From Sutterella sp. (GTDB lineage Bacteria > Pseudomonadota > Gammaproteobacteria > Burkholderiales > Burkholderiaceae_F): 37,572 nucleotides of DNA. The translations under genes were made by a program, and so were the position numbers. The notes beneath the pieces were generated by a model, which was not told where the DNA came from, did not search any database, and saw only the letters and a program-made list of their open reading frames with translations. The DNA lies in the NCBI GenBank assembly GCA_017936545.1, contig JAGBFJ010000096.1, positions 1 to 37,572 of the forward strand, in the 5' to 3' direction. This document shows, in pieces, positions 16,246 to 25,594 of this stretch (the stretch's first letter is position 1; each line of letters opens with the position of its first letter).

Positions 16246-16893
16246 ATGACCGACATGCTTGAGATCGTCCGCAAGCGCTATACGACGAAGCACTATGACG
16301 AAACGAAGCGCATCAGCGACGAAGATTTTGCAAAGCTCGCCGAAGTGCTCCGCCTTTCGCCCTCATCGGTGAACTCCCAGCCCTGGCACTGGTTCGTCGC
16401 CGATACGGACGAAGCCAAGGCGAAGATTCTTCCCGCGGTGCTCGACTTCAACTGCGAGCGCGTGACCAAGGCGAGCCACGTCGTGGTGTTCACGGTTCAT
16501 GAGGATCTCGACGACGACTATCTGAAGGCGCTCCTCGCCCAGGAAATCGCCGACGGACGCTTTACGAAGGAAGAAATCATTCCGGGCGCCGATGCCGGCC
16601 GCCGCCACTTCGTGGGTCTGCATCAGGTGACGAAGGAGGAAATCATCAGCTGGCAGAGCCGTCAGGCCTACATCGCCATGGGCTTCCTGCTCTTTGCCGC
16701 CGCCGGCATGGGTATCGATTCGACCTGCCTCGAAGGTCTCGACATGGCGAAGATGGATGAAATCCTCGGTCTGAAGGAAAAGGGTCTGCGCACGATCGCC
16801 GCGGTGAGCCTCGGCTACCGCGTGCCTAACGACTCGAACGCTTCCCGTCCGAAGTCCCGCTGGCCGCTTGAAAAGGTCGTGACCCGCATCTGA
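16246..16893 (+). CDS. NfsB-type oxygen-insensitive NAD(P)H nitroreductase
   Basis: This 215-residue flavoprotein has the usual NfsB length. MLEIVRKRYTTKHYDETKRIS matches the N-terminal FMN-phosphate-binding region (R-x-S/T-T-K). LRLSPSSVNSQPWHWFV is the conserved second FMN motif, and AAAGMGIDSTCLEGLD and AAVSLGYR are typical of the C-terminal half. It reduces nitro groups and quinones with NAD(P)H in two-electron steps. The start follows GGAGG at 16233-16237; an upstream in-frame ATG at 16222 would add a non-family extension. The gene stands alone, ended by a hairpin at 16933. The symbol nfsB is likely but left blank because related dihydropteridine reductases look alike. Confidence 0.9.
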   Translation: MTDMLEIVRKRYTTKHYDETKRISDEDFAKLAEVLRLSPSSVNSQPWHWFVADTDEAKAKILPAVLDFNCERVTKASHVVVFTVHEDLDDDYLKALLAQEIADGRFTKEEIIPGADAGRRHFVGLHQVTKEEIISWQSRQAYIAMGFLLFAAAGMGIDSTCLEGLDMAKMDEILGLKEKGLRTIAAVSLGYRVPNDSNASRPKSRWPLEKVVTRI

Positions 16894-16932
16894 GATCGGA
16901 CTCGTCCGCTGTATTAAAGCGTCACAATGCAT

Positions 16933-16967
16933 GCGGCTCTTTCCCGCAACGGGAAAGGGCCGCTTTT
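16933..16967 (+). terminator. Terminator of the nitroreductase gene
   Basis: GCGGC-T-CTTTCCCG and CGGGAAAG-G-GCCGC form a 14-pair stem with one wobble around CAA, followed by TTTT. Confidence 0.8.
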
Positions 16968-17024
16968 GCTAGACTTTTTCCCGCGTCGGGAGCGTTCTCT
17001 CCCGTTCTGTTCCGAGTCAGTTTG

Positions 17025-18053
17025 ATGAAGCGCATCCTTTCGGCAGCCGTCGTTCTCAGTCTTCTTCCTTTTGCCGCATCGGCGATGACCGATGAGGAAA
17101 AGGCCGCTCTTGAAGCCCGCATGCAGGCGGCCGAGGCCGTGCTGGCCGACCACTCCTTCTATAACCGCTGGAAGGATGAAGGCGCCATCGATTCCGCGAA
17201 GACGGCTGAAAAGGTGAAGTCGGGGGCGGAAGCGGAGCTCGCGCTGATCGAAAAGTCGGTGTCCGACATGCGCCGCTGGTGTCTTACCAAGGTGTTCGTC
17301 AACGCCTGCACGGACGACGCCCGCAGAGCGGCCTTCAAGCGCGAGCGCGAGGTCCGCAGCATCATGGTGGCGGCCGACGACGTGATCCGGGCGGATCGGA
17401 CCCGTCAGATCAGGGAACGCCGCGAAGCCAACGAAGGGAAGGAAAAGAAGCCGATGGAAATCGGCAAACCGCACATCAAGGCGCCCGCCGAACCGATGAA
17501 GGTGGCGCCGGCCGTGCCGAAGGCGCCTTCCAAGCCGATGGCGGTCGGTGAGCGCACGCTCACGCCGCCCGATGCCGGTTCGGACCGTCATATCGGTCAG
17601 ACGGCAGAGGATGTCGCCCGCAATCAGGCGAAAGCCGCCGAACGCGAAGCGCAGGAAGCCGCCAATCTGAAGGCCTACGAGGAAAAGCAGCGCGAGGCGG
17701 CGAACCGTCCGCCCAAGGCGGCGCCCGAACCCGTGAAGCCGAGAACGGTGCGCGAACCTTCCGCGCCCGCCGATCAGCATGTCGGCCAGACGGACAGGGA
17801 TGTCAGCGAAAACTATGCCCGCGCTGAGGAGCGCCGTCTGCAGGAAGACGCCAATCTGTCGGCGTATGAAAAGAAGCAGCAGGCCGCCCGCGAGCGTCTG
17901 GCCAAGGCGGAGGCCGAAGCCGCCAAGCGCCGCGCCGACCGCGAGGCCCGCAAGGCGGCACTGGATCAGTCGCTTAAGGAACGTACCGAGGCGCAGGAGC
18001 GCTATGAATCCCGCAAGGGCGAGCGCGACTCCGGTCTGGCCAAGTACTTCTGA
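17025..18053 (+). CDS. Periplasmic protein with duplicated GQT/DVxxN module, function unknown
   Basis: I do not recognise the family. The 342-residue product has a signal peptide (MKRILSAAVVLSLLPFAASA, cleavage near residue 20). A helical domain follows with two cysteines nine apart (Cys86 and Cys95, WCLTKVFVNAC), which may form a disulphide. Next is a Pro/Lys-rich linker, then two copies of a 40-residue module: DRHIGQTAEDVARN at 187 and DQHVGQTDRDVSEN at 250. Each is followed by a charged helix ending NLxAYEx-KQ. The rest is coiled-coil rich in Ala, Glu and Arg. ATG at 17025 is used rather than the TTG one codon earlier. The stop is eight bases before the helicase gene, suggesting an operon. 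Confidence 0.8.
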   Translation: MKRILSAAVVLSLLPFAASAMTDEEKAALEARMQAAEAVLADHSFYNRWKDEGAIDSAKTAEKVKSGAEAELALIEKSVSDMRRWCLTKVFVNACTDDARRAAFKREREVRSIMVAADDVIRADRTRQIRERREANEGKEKKPMEIGKPHIKAPAEPMKVAPAVPKAPSKPMAVGERTLTPPDAGSDRHIGQTAEDVARNQAKAAEREAQEAANLKAYEEKQREAANRPPKAAPEPVKPRTVREPSAPADQHVGQTDRDVSENYARAEERRLQEDANLSAYEKKQQAARERLAKAEAEAAKRRADREARKAALDQSLKERTEAQERYESRKGERDSGLAKYF

Positions 18054-18061
18054 GGAGCGCC

Positions 18062-20137
18062 ATGTCCCGCACCCTCGAGCAGTCCGTTCTTCTTGACGTT
18101 CAGACGCCGCTTTCCGAGCGTATCACGGCCGCGTTTTCTTCCGGCGGCGCACTGGCGAAGTCTGTGACGGGCTACCGTCCCCGCGAGGGACAGACGGCGT
18201 TTTCGCTCGAGGTCGCGAAGACCATCGAATCGAGCGGCACGCTGATCGCCGAGGCGGGAACCGGTACCGGCAAGACTTTCGCCTATCTGACGCCCGCGCT
18301 TCTGGCAGGTGTCACCTGCGTGATTTCCACGGCAGGCAAGCCGCTTCAGGATCAGCTTTTCAAGAAGGACCTGCCGGCGCTCCAGAAGGCGCTCGGCACG
18401 CCCGTCAGAGTGTCGCTTCTCAAGGGACGCGCCAACTACGTCTGCCTCTATCGTCTTGAGCTCGCCCGTTCGGGCGGTATGCTTCCCGAGCAGAATTCCT
18501 ACGTCAAGCTTCGTCTGATCGAGCGCTTTGCGCATACCTCGCAGACGGGCGACCGTTCGGAGCTCGGCTCCGTTCCCGAAGACGACCGTCTCTGGCCCAT
18601 GGTGACCAGCACCCGGGAAAACTGCCTCGGCAAGGAGCGCTGTCCGAAGTACGACGAGTGCTTCGTGAAGAAGGCCCGCGAAGCAGCGCTTGAAAGCCAG
18701 GTAGTTGTCGTCAACCATCATCTCTATCTGAGTTCGATGGCACTGCGTCAGCAGAGCGATGCGATCGACGGGATGCTCCCGAAGGCGTCGCTCACCGTCA
18801 TCGACGAAGCGCATCAGCTCCCCGGCATTGCCTCGAACTTTTTCGGCACGAGCTTCTCGACCTATGAAATCGAGGACGTCGCCAATGAGGCCCGCATGCT
18901 CGGGCGCCTCAAGGCGCAGGACGGCGCTGCCTGGGACACGCTCCACGATGCCGCCGTCAAGGCGGTCCGAGAACTCCGTCTGGCGGTTCACGGCATCGGT
19001 CTTCAGGAAGGCGACCGGAAGGCGATCTGGGACGTTCCCCGCTTCGGGGAACTCTCTCCCGGACTGGGCCGGCTCATTCAGACGTTTGCCGATCTCGGCG
19101 AAGCGCTCCATGCCAACAAGGGCCGAGACAACGACATCGATACGCTCGCCGAGCGCCATGCGCAGGTGCTCGACGAAATGAAGCTTTGGGAGCCGATCCT
19201 GAAGCAGTTCAGGGACGGCAAGCCCGAAGACGGCAAAATCAAAACGGGCGAACGCGTCCGCTGGATTGAAGTCACCCAGACCTCAGTGCGCTTCAACAAT
19301 ACGCCGCTCTCCTTTTCGGATGAATTCAAAAAACTCCGCGAGGCCGAAGGCGGCAGCTGGGTGTTCACCTCGGCCACGCTCTCGAGCGACGGCGATTTTT
19401 CCCACTTCAAGTCGGAACTGGGCATTGGCGACGACTGCCGGTCCCTGACCTGGGACAGTCCCTTTAAATATTGGGAGCAGGGCTGTTTTTATCTGCCGAG
19501 GATTCCGGCGCCCGCCAACAACACGATCGAACACACCCGCCGAGTAGTGGAGGCGACCTGGCCGATCATCCGGGCCGCAGGCGGACGCACCTTCCTGCTC
19601 TGCACATCGCTCGCTGCCGTCGAGGAGGCGTCGCGCTGCCTCGCCGCTAAACTCGAATCCAACGGCTATCCCTTCCCGCTCCTGGTTCAGGGCTCGCGCC
19701 CGAAGATGGCGCTCATTGAAGAATTCCGGAACGTCGGCAACGCCATTCTCGTCGGCTCCATGAGCTTCTGGGAAGGCGTCGACGTCAAGGGCGACGCGCT
19801 GTCGCTCGTCATCATCGACAAAATTCCCTTCGCGCCGCCCAATGATCCGGTCGGCGCCGCACGATGCGAAGCCATCCGTGAAAAGGGCGGCAATCCGTTT
19901 TTCATGATGACGCTACCTGAAGCCGTCATCTCGCTCAAACAGGGCGCAGGCCGTCTTATCCGCAGCGAGGAGGACCGCGGCATGCTCGTCCTCTGCGACT
20001 CTCGGGTCGTGGAAAAGGGCTACGGTCAGACCGTCATCCGCAGTCTTCCCGATTTCTTCAAGACGCGCCGCGAAGAAAAGGCGCTTCAGTTCTTCCTTGC
20101 CCCGGCGCAGTTCGCCGAAGGGCTCTATCGCCGCTGA
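18062..20137 (+). CDS. ATP-dependent Fe-S helicase, DinG/YoaA family
   Basis: This 691-residue superfamily 2 helicase is of the XPD/DinG type. Walker A is AEAGTGTGKT (residues 63-72). Four cysteines in the Fe-S position (Cys128, Cys188, Cys194 and Cys200) indicate a [4Fe-4S] cluster. The DEAH box is in VIDEAHQLPG (248-251). C-terminal helicase motifs include GSMSFWEGVDVKG and LKQGAGRLIRS. Such enzymes unwind DNA 5' to 3', resolving R-loops and damaged replication structures. The spacing between the first and second cysteines is about 60 residues, as in YoaA/DinG. GAGGAGC lies just before the ATG. It is probably cotranscribed with the preceding periplasmic protein gene, an unexplained pairing. 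Confidence 0.92.
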   Translation: MSRTLEQSVLLDVQTPLSERITAAFSSGGALAKSVTGYRPREGQTAFSLEVAKTIESSGTLIAEAGTGTGKTFAYLTPALLAGVTCVISTAGKPLQDQLFKKDLPALQKALGTPVRVSLLKGRANYVCLYRLELARSGGMLPEQNSYVKLRLIERFAHTSQTGDRSELGSVPEDDRLWPMVTSTRENCLGKERCPKYDECFVKKAREAALESQVVVVNHHLYLSSMALRQQSDAIDGMLPKASLTVIDEAHQLPGIASNFFGTSFSTYEIEDVANEARMLGRLKAQDGAAWDTLHDAAVKAVRELRLAVHGIGLQEGDRKAIWDVPRFGELSPGLGRLIQTFADLGEALHANKGRDNDIDTLAERHAQVLDEMKLWEPILKQFRDGKPEDGKIKTGERVRWIEVTQTSVRFNNTPLSFSDEFKKLREAEGGSWVFTSATLSSDGDFSHFKSELGIGDDCRSLTWDSPFKYWEQGCFYLPRIPAPANNTIEHTRRVVEATWPIIRAAGGRTFLLCTSLAAVEEASRCLAAKLESNGYPFPLLVQGSRPKMALIEEFRNVGNAILVGSMSFWEGVDVKGDALSLVIIDKIPFAPPNDPVGAARCEAIREKGGNPFFMMTLPEAVISLKQGAGRLIRSEEDRGMLVLCDSRVVEKGYGQTVIRSLPDFFKTRREEKALQFFLAPAQFAEGLYRR

Positions 20138-20411
20138 TTACTTTTTGATATCGCCTCCTGATATCACTTTTGAGCGGACTCGGAATGTGCTGAGCCCGCT
20201 TCCGGCGTCTGTTTGTGGTTAATTCGACACTCCGTCAGTGATAACCGGATTGATACCTAAAGTTAAGTGCTTTGATAACTAAAGTGAAACATATCGATAC
20301 GTAAGCTAATGCGGGAATACCCTAGTCGATATACAAAAGTAATCAAGCAGACTTCACCTTGCGCGCTTTTCATGCGCGTATCGATTCGATTTTTTGACAG
20401 GAAAAAACACG
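20138..20411 (+). promoter_or_regulatory. AT-richer regulatory region of the autotransporter gene
   Basis: The region has no gene and is clearly lower in GC than its flanks. It begins with a TGATATC/GATATCA dyad (20146-20166) and a weak hairpin (AGCGG/CCGCT, 20173-20200) that may end the helicase transcript. Three direct repeats at 22-base spacing follow (20251-20307), then further GATA-like half-sites near 20327. AGGA at 20399-20402 is the ribosome binding site. I could not pick out a single convincing -35/-10 pair. Confidence 0.55.
20251..20307 (+). repeat. Three direct repeats with 22-bp period
   Basis: TGATACCTAAAGT (20251), TGATAACTAAAGT (20273) and CGATACGTAAGCT (20295) start exactly 22 bases apart, two turns of the helix. 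The first two differ at one base. A half copy TGATAACC lies at 20239. The layout suggests an array of sites for a transcription factor bound on one face of the DNA, ahead of the autotransporter. Confidence 0.7.
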
Positions 20412-23400
20412 ATGAATTCCACATTCAAGGTTGTTTTCAACAAGGCACGCGGTGCCTTGATGGTCGTGAACGAAGTGACATCTTCCGTTCAGGCCAAGGG
20501 CACGAAGACGGTTGTTGCTACAGCCGTTGCTGCCATTATTGCCGGTGTTGCCGGTACGGCGGGTGCGACGGGTGCTAATTATTATCTCGACGCCGAAGGT
20601 AATATCACTATTACCGGTGGTGCAACGCCTGCGATCACCTCGGATAAGGTTTATACGAGCGAAACTGGTCGTGAAACATCTGACAAGTACAACAACGCTG
20701 CTCTTACCGCTAATGACACGCTTCATTTCCTCGGTACCAATGGCGTTTTGAATATCGTGTCTACGAAGGACGGCGCAGCTAGTGGCGCAACCGGTGTTAC
20801 TCTTGGCGCTATCGAAGTCAGCGCCATTGCTGCTAACAAGGCTTCTGCCATTATTAATCTGACGACGTATGATCAAGCCTATGCTAATCAGGCTAAGCTG
20901 ATGCTCGGCGCGGCCGGCGAAAACGGTGCAATTGGCACGGGCAATAACCAGACTGTTGTCATTAATTTTGCTAATGAAGGTACGGTGCCGGCTAGTGGTA
21001 CTGCCGCTGCATCCGTGATCGGTACGAATAACGCTACTGGCGATCTCACGATCGGTACTGACGACGAGGCTGATTATCCGAGCTCCGTCACGATCAACGT
21101 TGCTCAGGGCGCTGCCGCTCAGATTACTGCTGGCACAACATCTGGTACGCTTACTCTTGATAACGTTGTTCTCAACAACGAAGGCGCTCTGAACCTCGTT
21201 GGTAAGACTGCTGTTGTATTCAATTCTTCGTACACTGGCACGACTAACGGTTCCCTCCTGGTTGAAGGCAATACGATTCTGTCTAAGGACCTTACCGACA
21301 CGGTTGTTCTTGTTGGTGATAAGACACATCTGACGGAAGCTGAAGCGAAGACGGTCAAGACCCAGATTAAGGGTACTCTTGATGTCGTTGGCAAAGATGC
21401 TGCTTTGAATGCCACGACGCTTTATGTCAACGGCACGGTGAATGTCGGATCTGCGTTTGTACCTGAGAATATTGTTGAGGACGATCCGGGAACGGCTGAT
21501 GTTGATGAATCTGAACAGTCAACACCTGCCGTTGCTGCTGTTGCCGGTGCGATCTCTGCCGAAGCCGCTACGCTTGGTGACGGTGACACGTCGACAACGG
21601 TGACGGTGAACGATCTCGGCACTTTGGATGCTAAGAAGCTCACGCTTAAGAAGGCAACTCTGACTGTTGGTGGTCATGACGATGAACTCGGTGCTGTTAC
21701 GGGTGAAGAACTCGTGGTCGTCGGTTCTGACAACACCATCACCAATGGTGGTAAGGTTACGTTTACGTCCCTGAACATCACCGGTAACGAAGCGAATAGT
21801 GGTTCCGCTCTGACAATTAATGGAGCCAATGGCATTGCCTCTGTTGGTGCTGTGACCCTCGCTGGTACACGTGTTGCTGGCGAATCTGCTGCTCTGGAAG
21901 TTGTTGCTACGGCTTACGGTGACCTTACCAAGGGTGAATACAACGTTATTGCTACGACCGTTGACGTCGGCGAAAACTCGACTCTTACGCTGACAAGTGG
22001 CGCTGTTAAGGCTGGCGCTGTGACGATCGGAGAAAAGGGTGTTCTCGCAGGCACGGCTGGTGTTCTCGACATCACTGGCGGTCTGACCCTTGCTAAGAAG
22101 GCCACTAGCATCACAGACACTGATCTCAATGCTGTCAAGACGACCGTTGGCTTCATTAAGAATGAAGAAACCAACGCCACGATCGATGATCTTACCGTTA
22201 AGGGTGTCGAGGGACTGGAATCTGTCAATGCCGGTAAGCTTACGGTTAACACGCTGACCATCAAGGGCGGCAAGTTCACCAATAAGAAGGTCATGGATGG
22301 CGAAGACGTCGCTGTGAACCTTACCGGTACGGACACTGTTCTTGACATTCAGGGCGGTGAATTTATCAACGAAGGTGCTGTTGCTGTTAAGACCTTTGCG
22401 CTTGCAAGTGGCTCTTACACGACCGCGCTTGGTGCCGCTAATGAATCTACGACAACTGCTACTGAAGGCTTTAACATCAATAAGGGCGGTGTCTTCAAGA
22501 TCAATGGTCTGAATGCTGCTTCTTCCGCCGAAGAAGGTGCTAAGAACGACAAGCTTCAGCTTGCTGGCAAGTTCATTCTTAACGGTGGTTCTATCGAAGG
22601 CGTCGACTTTAATCTGAAGGACGTCACGACAGAAATTAAGAATCAGGTCATTGTCAAGGGCGGTTCGGCTCTTGAACTCGGCACTCTTGCGCTTATTGCC
22701 GATGCTGGTCAGCTCGATGTCGGTGCTGACACTCTCGGTGATGTGAGTGTTGGTACCGTGACTGTTGCCAAGATTAATCAGGCTGCATCCCGCACAATCA
22801 ACGTTGCCAATGGTACGTTGAATGTGACTGATGGCTGGGTTCAGGCTGCAGATTCTGCCGCCACAAACGTTGGTCCCAAGGGCGTTCTTAATATCACCGC
22901 CGACGCTATTCTGACAGTTAAGGCCGACAAGTCGATCGAATTTAAGGATCAGGATGCGACAACGGCTGGTGATCAGAAGTTCATCAAGCTTACCGATAAC
23001 GACGGTCTTGTTGTTCTGAAGGGTGCTTCTGGTCTTATTTCTTCTGCCTCTCTGACCACTCTTGCTACGGCTTTTGCTACTGGTGGCGTTGATCAGAATG
23101 GTACGCTCGATATCGGCGCTATCACGGTTGATGAACTGAACACCAAGCTTGATGGCAAGTCCGAAATCACGATGGCGAAGCTCAACGAAGCATCTCAGCT
23201 GTTCCTGAAGGGTGTTGTTATCGACACGCTCAAGGACAAGACGATCACTGAAGTTGACAACACGGCCATTGCTGGTGAATTCGGCGCGATCGGTCTGAAG
23301 AATACGCAGGAAACGCTTAACGTTGCCGCGAACAAGACCCTTACTCTTACGGGCGCTGGCAATATCGTCGAAGAAGCTGGAACGACGGCTGATCCGACGA

Positions 23401-25583
23401 AGACGTTGCGCGGTGTGACACTTGCTGACGGTTCTACATTCAACTACGCTGGCGCGGAAGGTGCAAAGGCTGCTATCGGCGCTATCACTGATGGCGCTAA
23501 TGCAGGTACCTTCGCTGTGAAATCGGGCAACCTTACGACTGGCGCAGTGTCTGTGGACACGATGAACGTTGACGGTGGCGCTGTTACCGCTGACGGGAAG
23601 GTTGAGGTTGCGACTCTTAACGTCAATGCCGGCGAAATGACGGTTGGCCAGGTTAAGAACCTGGTTACTGGAGAACTCGTCGGTGCTGACCTTGAAGTTG
23701 GTGCTCTCGCTGTCAAGGGTAAGCTGACCGCTAACAACGTTAAGATCACCACCTCAGCTAAGGTTATCGGCACGTTCATCGCTGACGAAGTTACCGCTAC
23801 TGGTCTGACGGTTAATGTTGGTGACGCTGAAAACGCTGGCTCTGCGAGCATCAAGAAGCTCGTCGCTGGTACGGTCTTTGCTGATCCTGCTTGGAACAAG
23901 GACGGTTCTGTCGCTGGTGTTTCTACTGTTGCTATTGAAGACCTCGTCGCAGACGCTGGCGTGCATGCCGGTCAGAGCTCTGTTGTGTCTCTCGGCACGA
24001 CCGATGTTACGGCTGGTGTGAATGCTCTCGCTGCTTCTGGTTTCACGCTTGCTAATACTCCTGTCACTGGTGAAGAAGGTGCTACCTGCTCTGAACTGAC
24101 GTTTACGGTTAACTCTGTCGTTTATGCTCAGGGCAAGAACATAGCCGGTGAAGTTCTCGCTGACAATGATGACGAACATGTCGCCATGGTTGCTGATACG
24201 GTGACGATCGCCGAAAACAGCATGCTCGCTATCGACGCAAAGAACGTTGATACCACGGGTACGAATGCTGTCTTCACGCAGGCTGTGAAGCTTGATGACG
24301 GTGCCGTGCTCTTCATCGACAACCTGAAGAACTCCGACAAGATCAAGCTCAGCGCCGCTGGCGTGACTGATGGTGAAGTCGTTCAGGTCTTCGACGGTAA
24401 CGTTCTTCGCGAACTTGCCTACAACGAAGAAACGAAGCTCCTGACTGTCGAAATGCCCTCGAAGACGGCTCTCGCCAATGCTGGTTTTGATGCCGCTGGT
24501 CTTGACGCTGTCTACGGCATGTACGAGGAAGGCAAGAACGTTGACAACAACTCCGCTTCTGCCCAGTTCAACAAGTGGCTGTACACGACCAACGCTTTCA
24601 ACACCTACGTTGAAGACGGTGAACGCGACATCAACATCAAGCTGATTAATCAGGTTGCCAACGAAGTCGCCGCTCTTGGTGCCACGACCGGTGTTCAGAC
24701 GGTTACCCTTGATGCTGTCAACATGATGGCTGATACGGCTGCTGCCCGTACCTCGATCCTCAACCAGAAGGCTGAAGGTGCTCAGGTTTGGGCTGAAGTG
24801 AACGGCGGTTCCTTCGAAGCCAAGAAGCTCTTCAACGGCGCCGGTTACAGCTCTGACATCTGGGCTGGTTCCATCGGTGTTGACTACACGGCTGCCTGCG
24901 GCGGTACGATCGGTGCTGCTCTTACGATCGGCACGGCTGATACCGACAGCAAGAACACGGGTGTCAAGTCCTCGACCGACTCTGACCTCGTCGGTTTCAC
25001 GGTTTATGCCAACAAGACCTTCAACGACGTTCTGAACGTTGCTGCTGATCTCGGCTACCTGAAGGCTTCTAACGACGTCACGGCTAACGGCTACGAACAC
25101 AGCTGGAAGTTTGCTCAGGATACCGACGCTGTCACGTTCGGTGTTCGCGGTGAAGTTCTCACGAAGGTTGGCGGTGTGAACATTGTTCCGCATGCCGGTC
25201 TGCGTTGGACTCGCATCAGCACGGATGACTTCGAAGCCGGTTACACGACCGACGTCGCCTCGATGAACGTCTTCCAGCTCCCGCTCGGTGTGACGGTCTC
25301 GGGTGAATTCGAAGCCGCCGACTGGACGATCGCTCCGAAGTTCGACCTCTCCGTTGTCCCGGCCTTCGGCGATAAGGATGCAGAACTCAAGCTCGGTATT
25401 GCCGGCGTGTCCGCTACGGACGACCTCGCTGTTCGCGTTGTTGACTCCAACCCGGTTCAGGCCACTCTCGGCGTTTCCGCCACCACGGGTGCTTGGGCCT
25501 TCGGTCTCAACTACAAGCTCGGCGTCGGCTCCGACAGCCGCATGAACAACACGTTCAATGCCAACGTCCGCTATGCGTTCTGA
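20412..25583 (+). CDS. Giant autotransporter adhesin-like protein (type Va)
   Basis: This is a 1723-residue protein. The N-terminus MNSTFKVVFNKARGALMVVN resembles the extended signal peptide region (ESPR), followed by a hydrophobic segment with cleavage after AGTAGA near residue 52. The passenger (to about 1440) is a low-complexity series of Val/Thr/Gly/Asn-rich strands with recurrent LTV/LNI-type turns, as in beta-helix passengers. The last 280 residues or so form the autotransporter beta-barrel (AQVWAEVNGGSFEAK onward), ending in the outer-membrane signature ANVRYAF with terminal Phe. ATG at 20412 is chosen over TTG at 20394. Codons in the passenger strongly prefer GCT, GTT and GGT, unlike neighbouring genes. 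This could mean high expression or foreign origin. The target and activity of the passenger are unknown, and no protease motif was seen. Confidence 0.9.
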   Translation: MNSTFKVVFNKARGALMVVNEVTSSVQAKGTKTVVATAVAAIIAGVAGTAGATGANYYLDAEGNITITGGATPAITSDKVYTSETGRETSDKYNNAALTANDTLHFLGTNGVLNIVSTKDGAASGATGVTLGAIEVSAIAANKASAIINLTTYDQAYANQAKLMLGAAGENGAIGTGNNQTVVINFANEGTVPASGTAAASVIGTNNATGDLTIGTDDEADYPSSVTINVAQGAAAQITAGTTSGTLTLDNVVLNNEGALNLVGKTAVVFNSSYTGTTNGSLLVEGNTILSKDLTDTVVLVGDKTHLTEAEAKTVKTQIKGTLDVVGKDAALNATTLYVNGTVNVGSAFVPENIVEDDPGTADVDESEQSTPAVAAVAGAISAEAATLGDGDTSTTVTVNDLGTLDAKKLTLKKATLTVGGHDDELGAVTGEELVVVGSDNTITNGGKVTFTSLNITGNEANSGSALTINGANGIASVGAVTLAGTRVAGESAALEVVATAYGDLTKGEYNVIATTVDVGENSTLTLTSGAVKAGAVTIGEKGVLAGTAGVLDITGGLTLAKKATSITDTDLNAVKTTVGFIKNEETNATIDDLTVKGVEGLESVNAGKLTVNTLTIKGGKFTNKKVMDGEDVAVNLTGTDTVLDIQGGEFINEGAVAVKTFALASGSYTTALGAANESTTTATEGFNINKGGVFKINGLNAASSAEEGAKNDKLQLAGKFILNGGSIEGVDFNLKDVTTEIKNQVIVKGGSALELGTLALIADAGQLDVGADTLGDVSVGTVTVAKINQAASRTINVANGTLNVTDGWVQAADSAATNVGPKGVLNITADAILTVKADKSIEFKDQDATTAGDQKFIKLTDNDGLVVLKGASGLISSASLTTLATAFATGGVDQNGTLDIGAITVDELNTKLDGKSEITMAKLNEASQLFLKGVVIDTLKDKTITEVDNTAIAGEFGAIGLKNTQETLNVAANKTLTLTGAGNIVEEAGTTADPTKTLRGVTLADGSTFNYAGAEGAKAAIGAITDGANAGTFAVKSGNLTTGAVSVDTMNVDGGAVTADGKVEVATLNVNAGEMTVGQVKNLVTGELVGADLEVGALAVKGKLTANNVKITTSAKVIGTFIADEVTATGLTVNVGDAENAGSASIKKLVAGTVFADPAWNKDGSVAGVSTVAIEDLVADAGVHAGQSSVVSLGTTDVTAGVNALAASGFTLANTPVTGEEGATCSELTFTVNSVVYAQGKNIAGEVLADNDDEHVAMVADTVTIAENSMLAIDAKNVDTTGTNAVFTQAVKLDDGAVLFIDNLKNSDKIKLSAAGVTDGEVVQVFDGNVLRELAYNEETKLLTVEMPSKTALANAGFDAAGLDAVYGMYEEGKNVDNNSASAQFNKWLYTTNAFNTYVEDGERDINIKLINQVANEVAALGATTGVQTVTLDAVNMMADTAAARTSILNQKAEGAQVWAEVNGGSFEAKKLFNGAGYSSDIWAGSIGVDYTAACGGTIGAALTIGTADTDSKNTGVKSSTDSDLVGFTVYANKTFNDVLNVAADLGYLKASNDVTANGYEHSWKFAQDTDAVTFGVRGEVLTKVGGVNIVPHAGLRWTRISTDDFEAGYTTDVASMNVFQLPLGVTVSGEFEAADWTIAPKFDLSVVPAFGDKDAELKLGIAGVSATDDLAVRVVDSNPVQATLGVSATTGAWAFGLNYKLGVGSDSRMNNTFNANVRYAF

Positions 25584-25594
25584 TTGATGCAGTA

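Noticed and set aside
20146-20166. TGATATC dyad as a third MarR operator
   Set aside because: It shares only the GATATC centre with the 9263 and 9756 operators; the arms and spacing differ.
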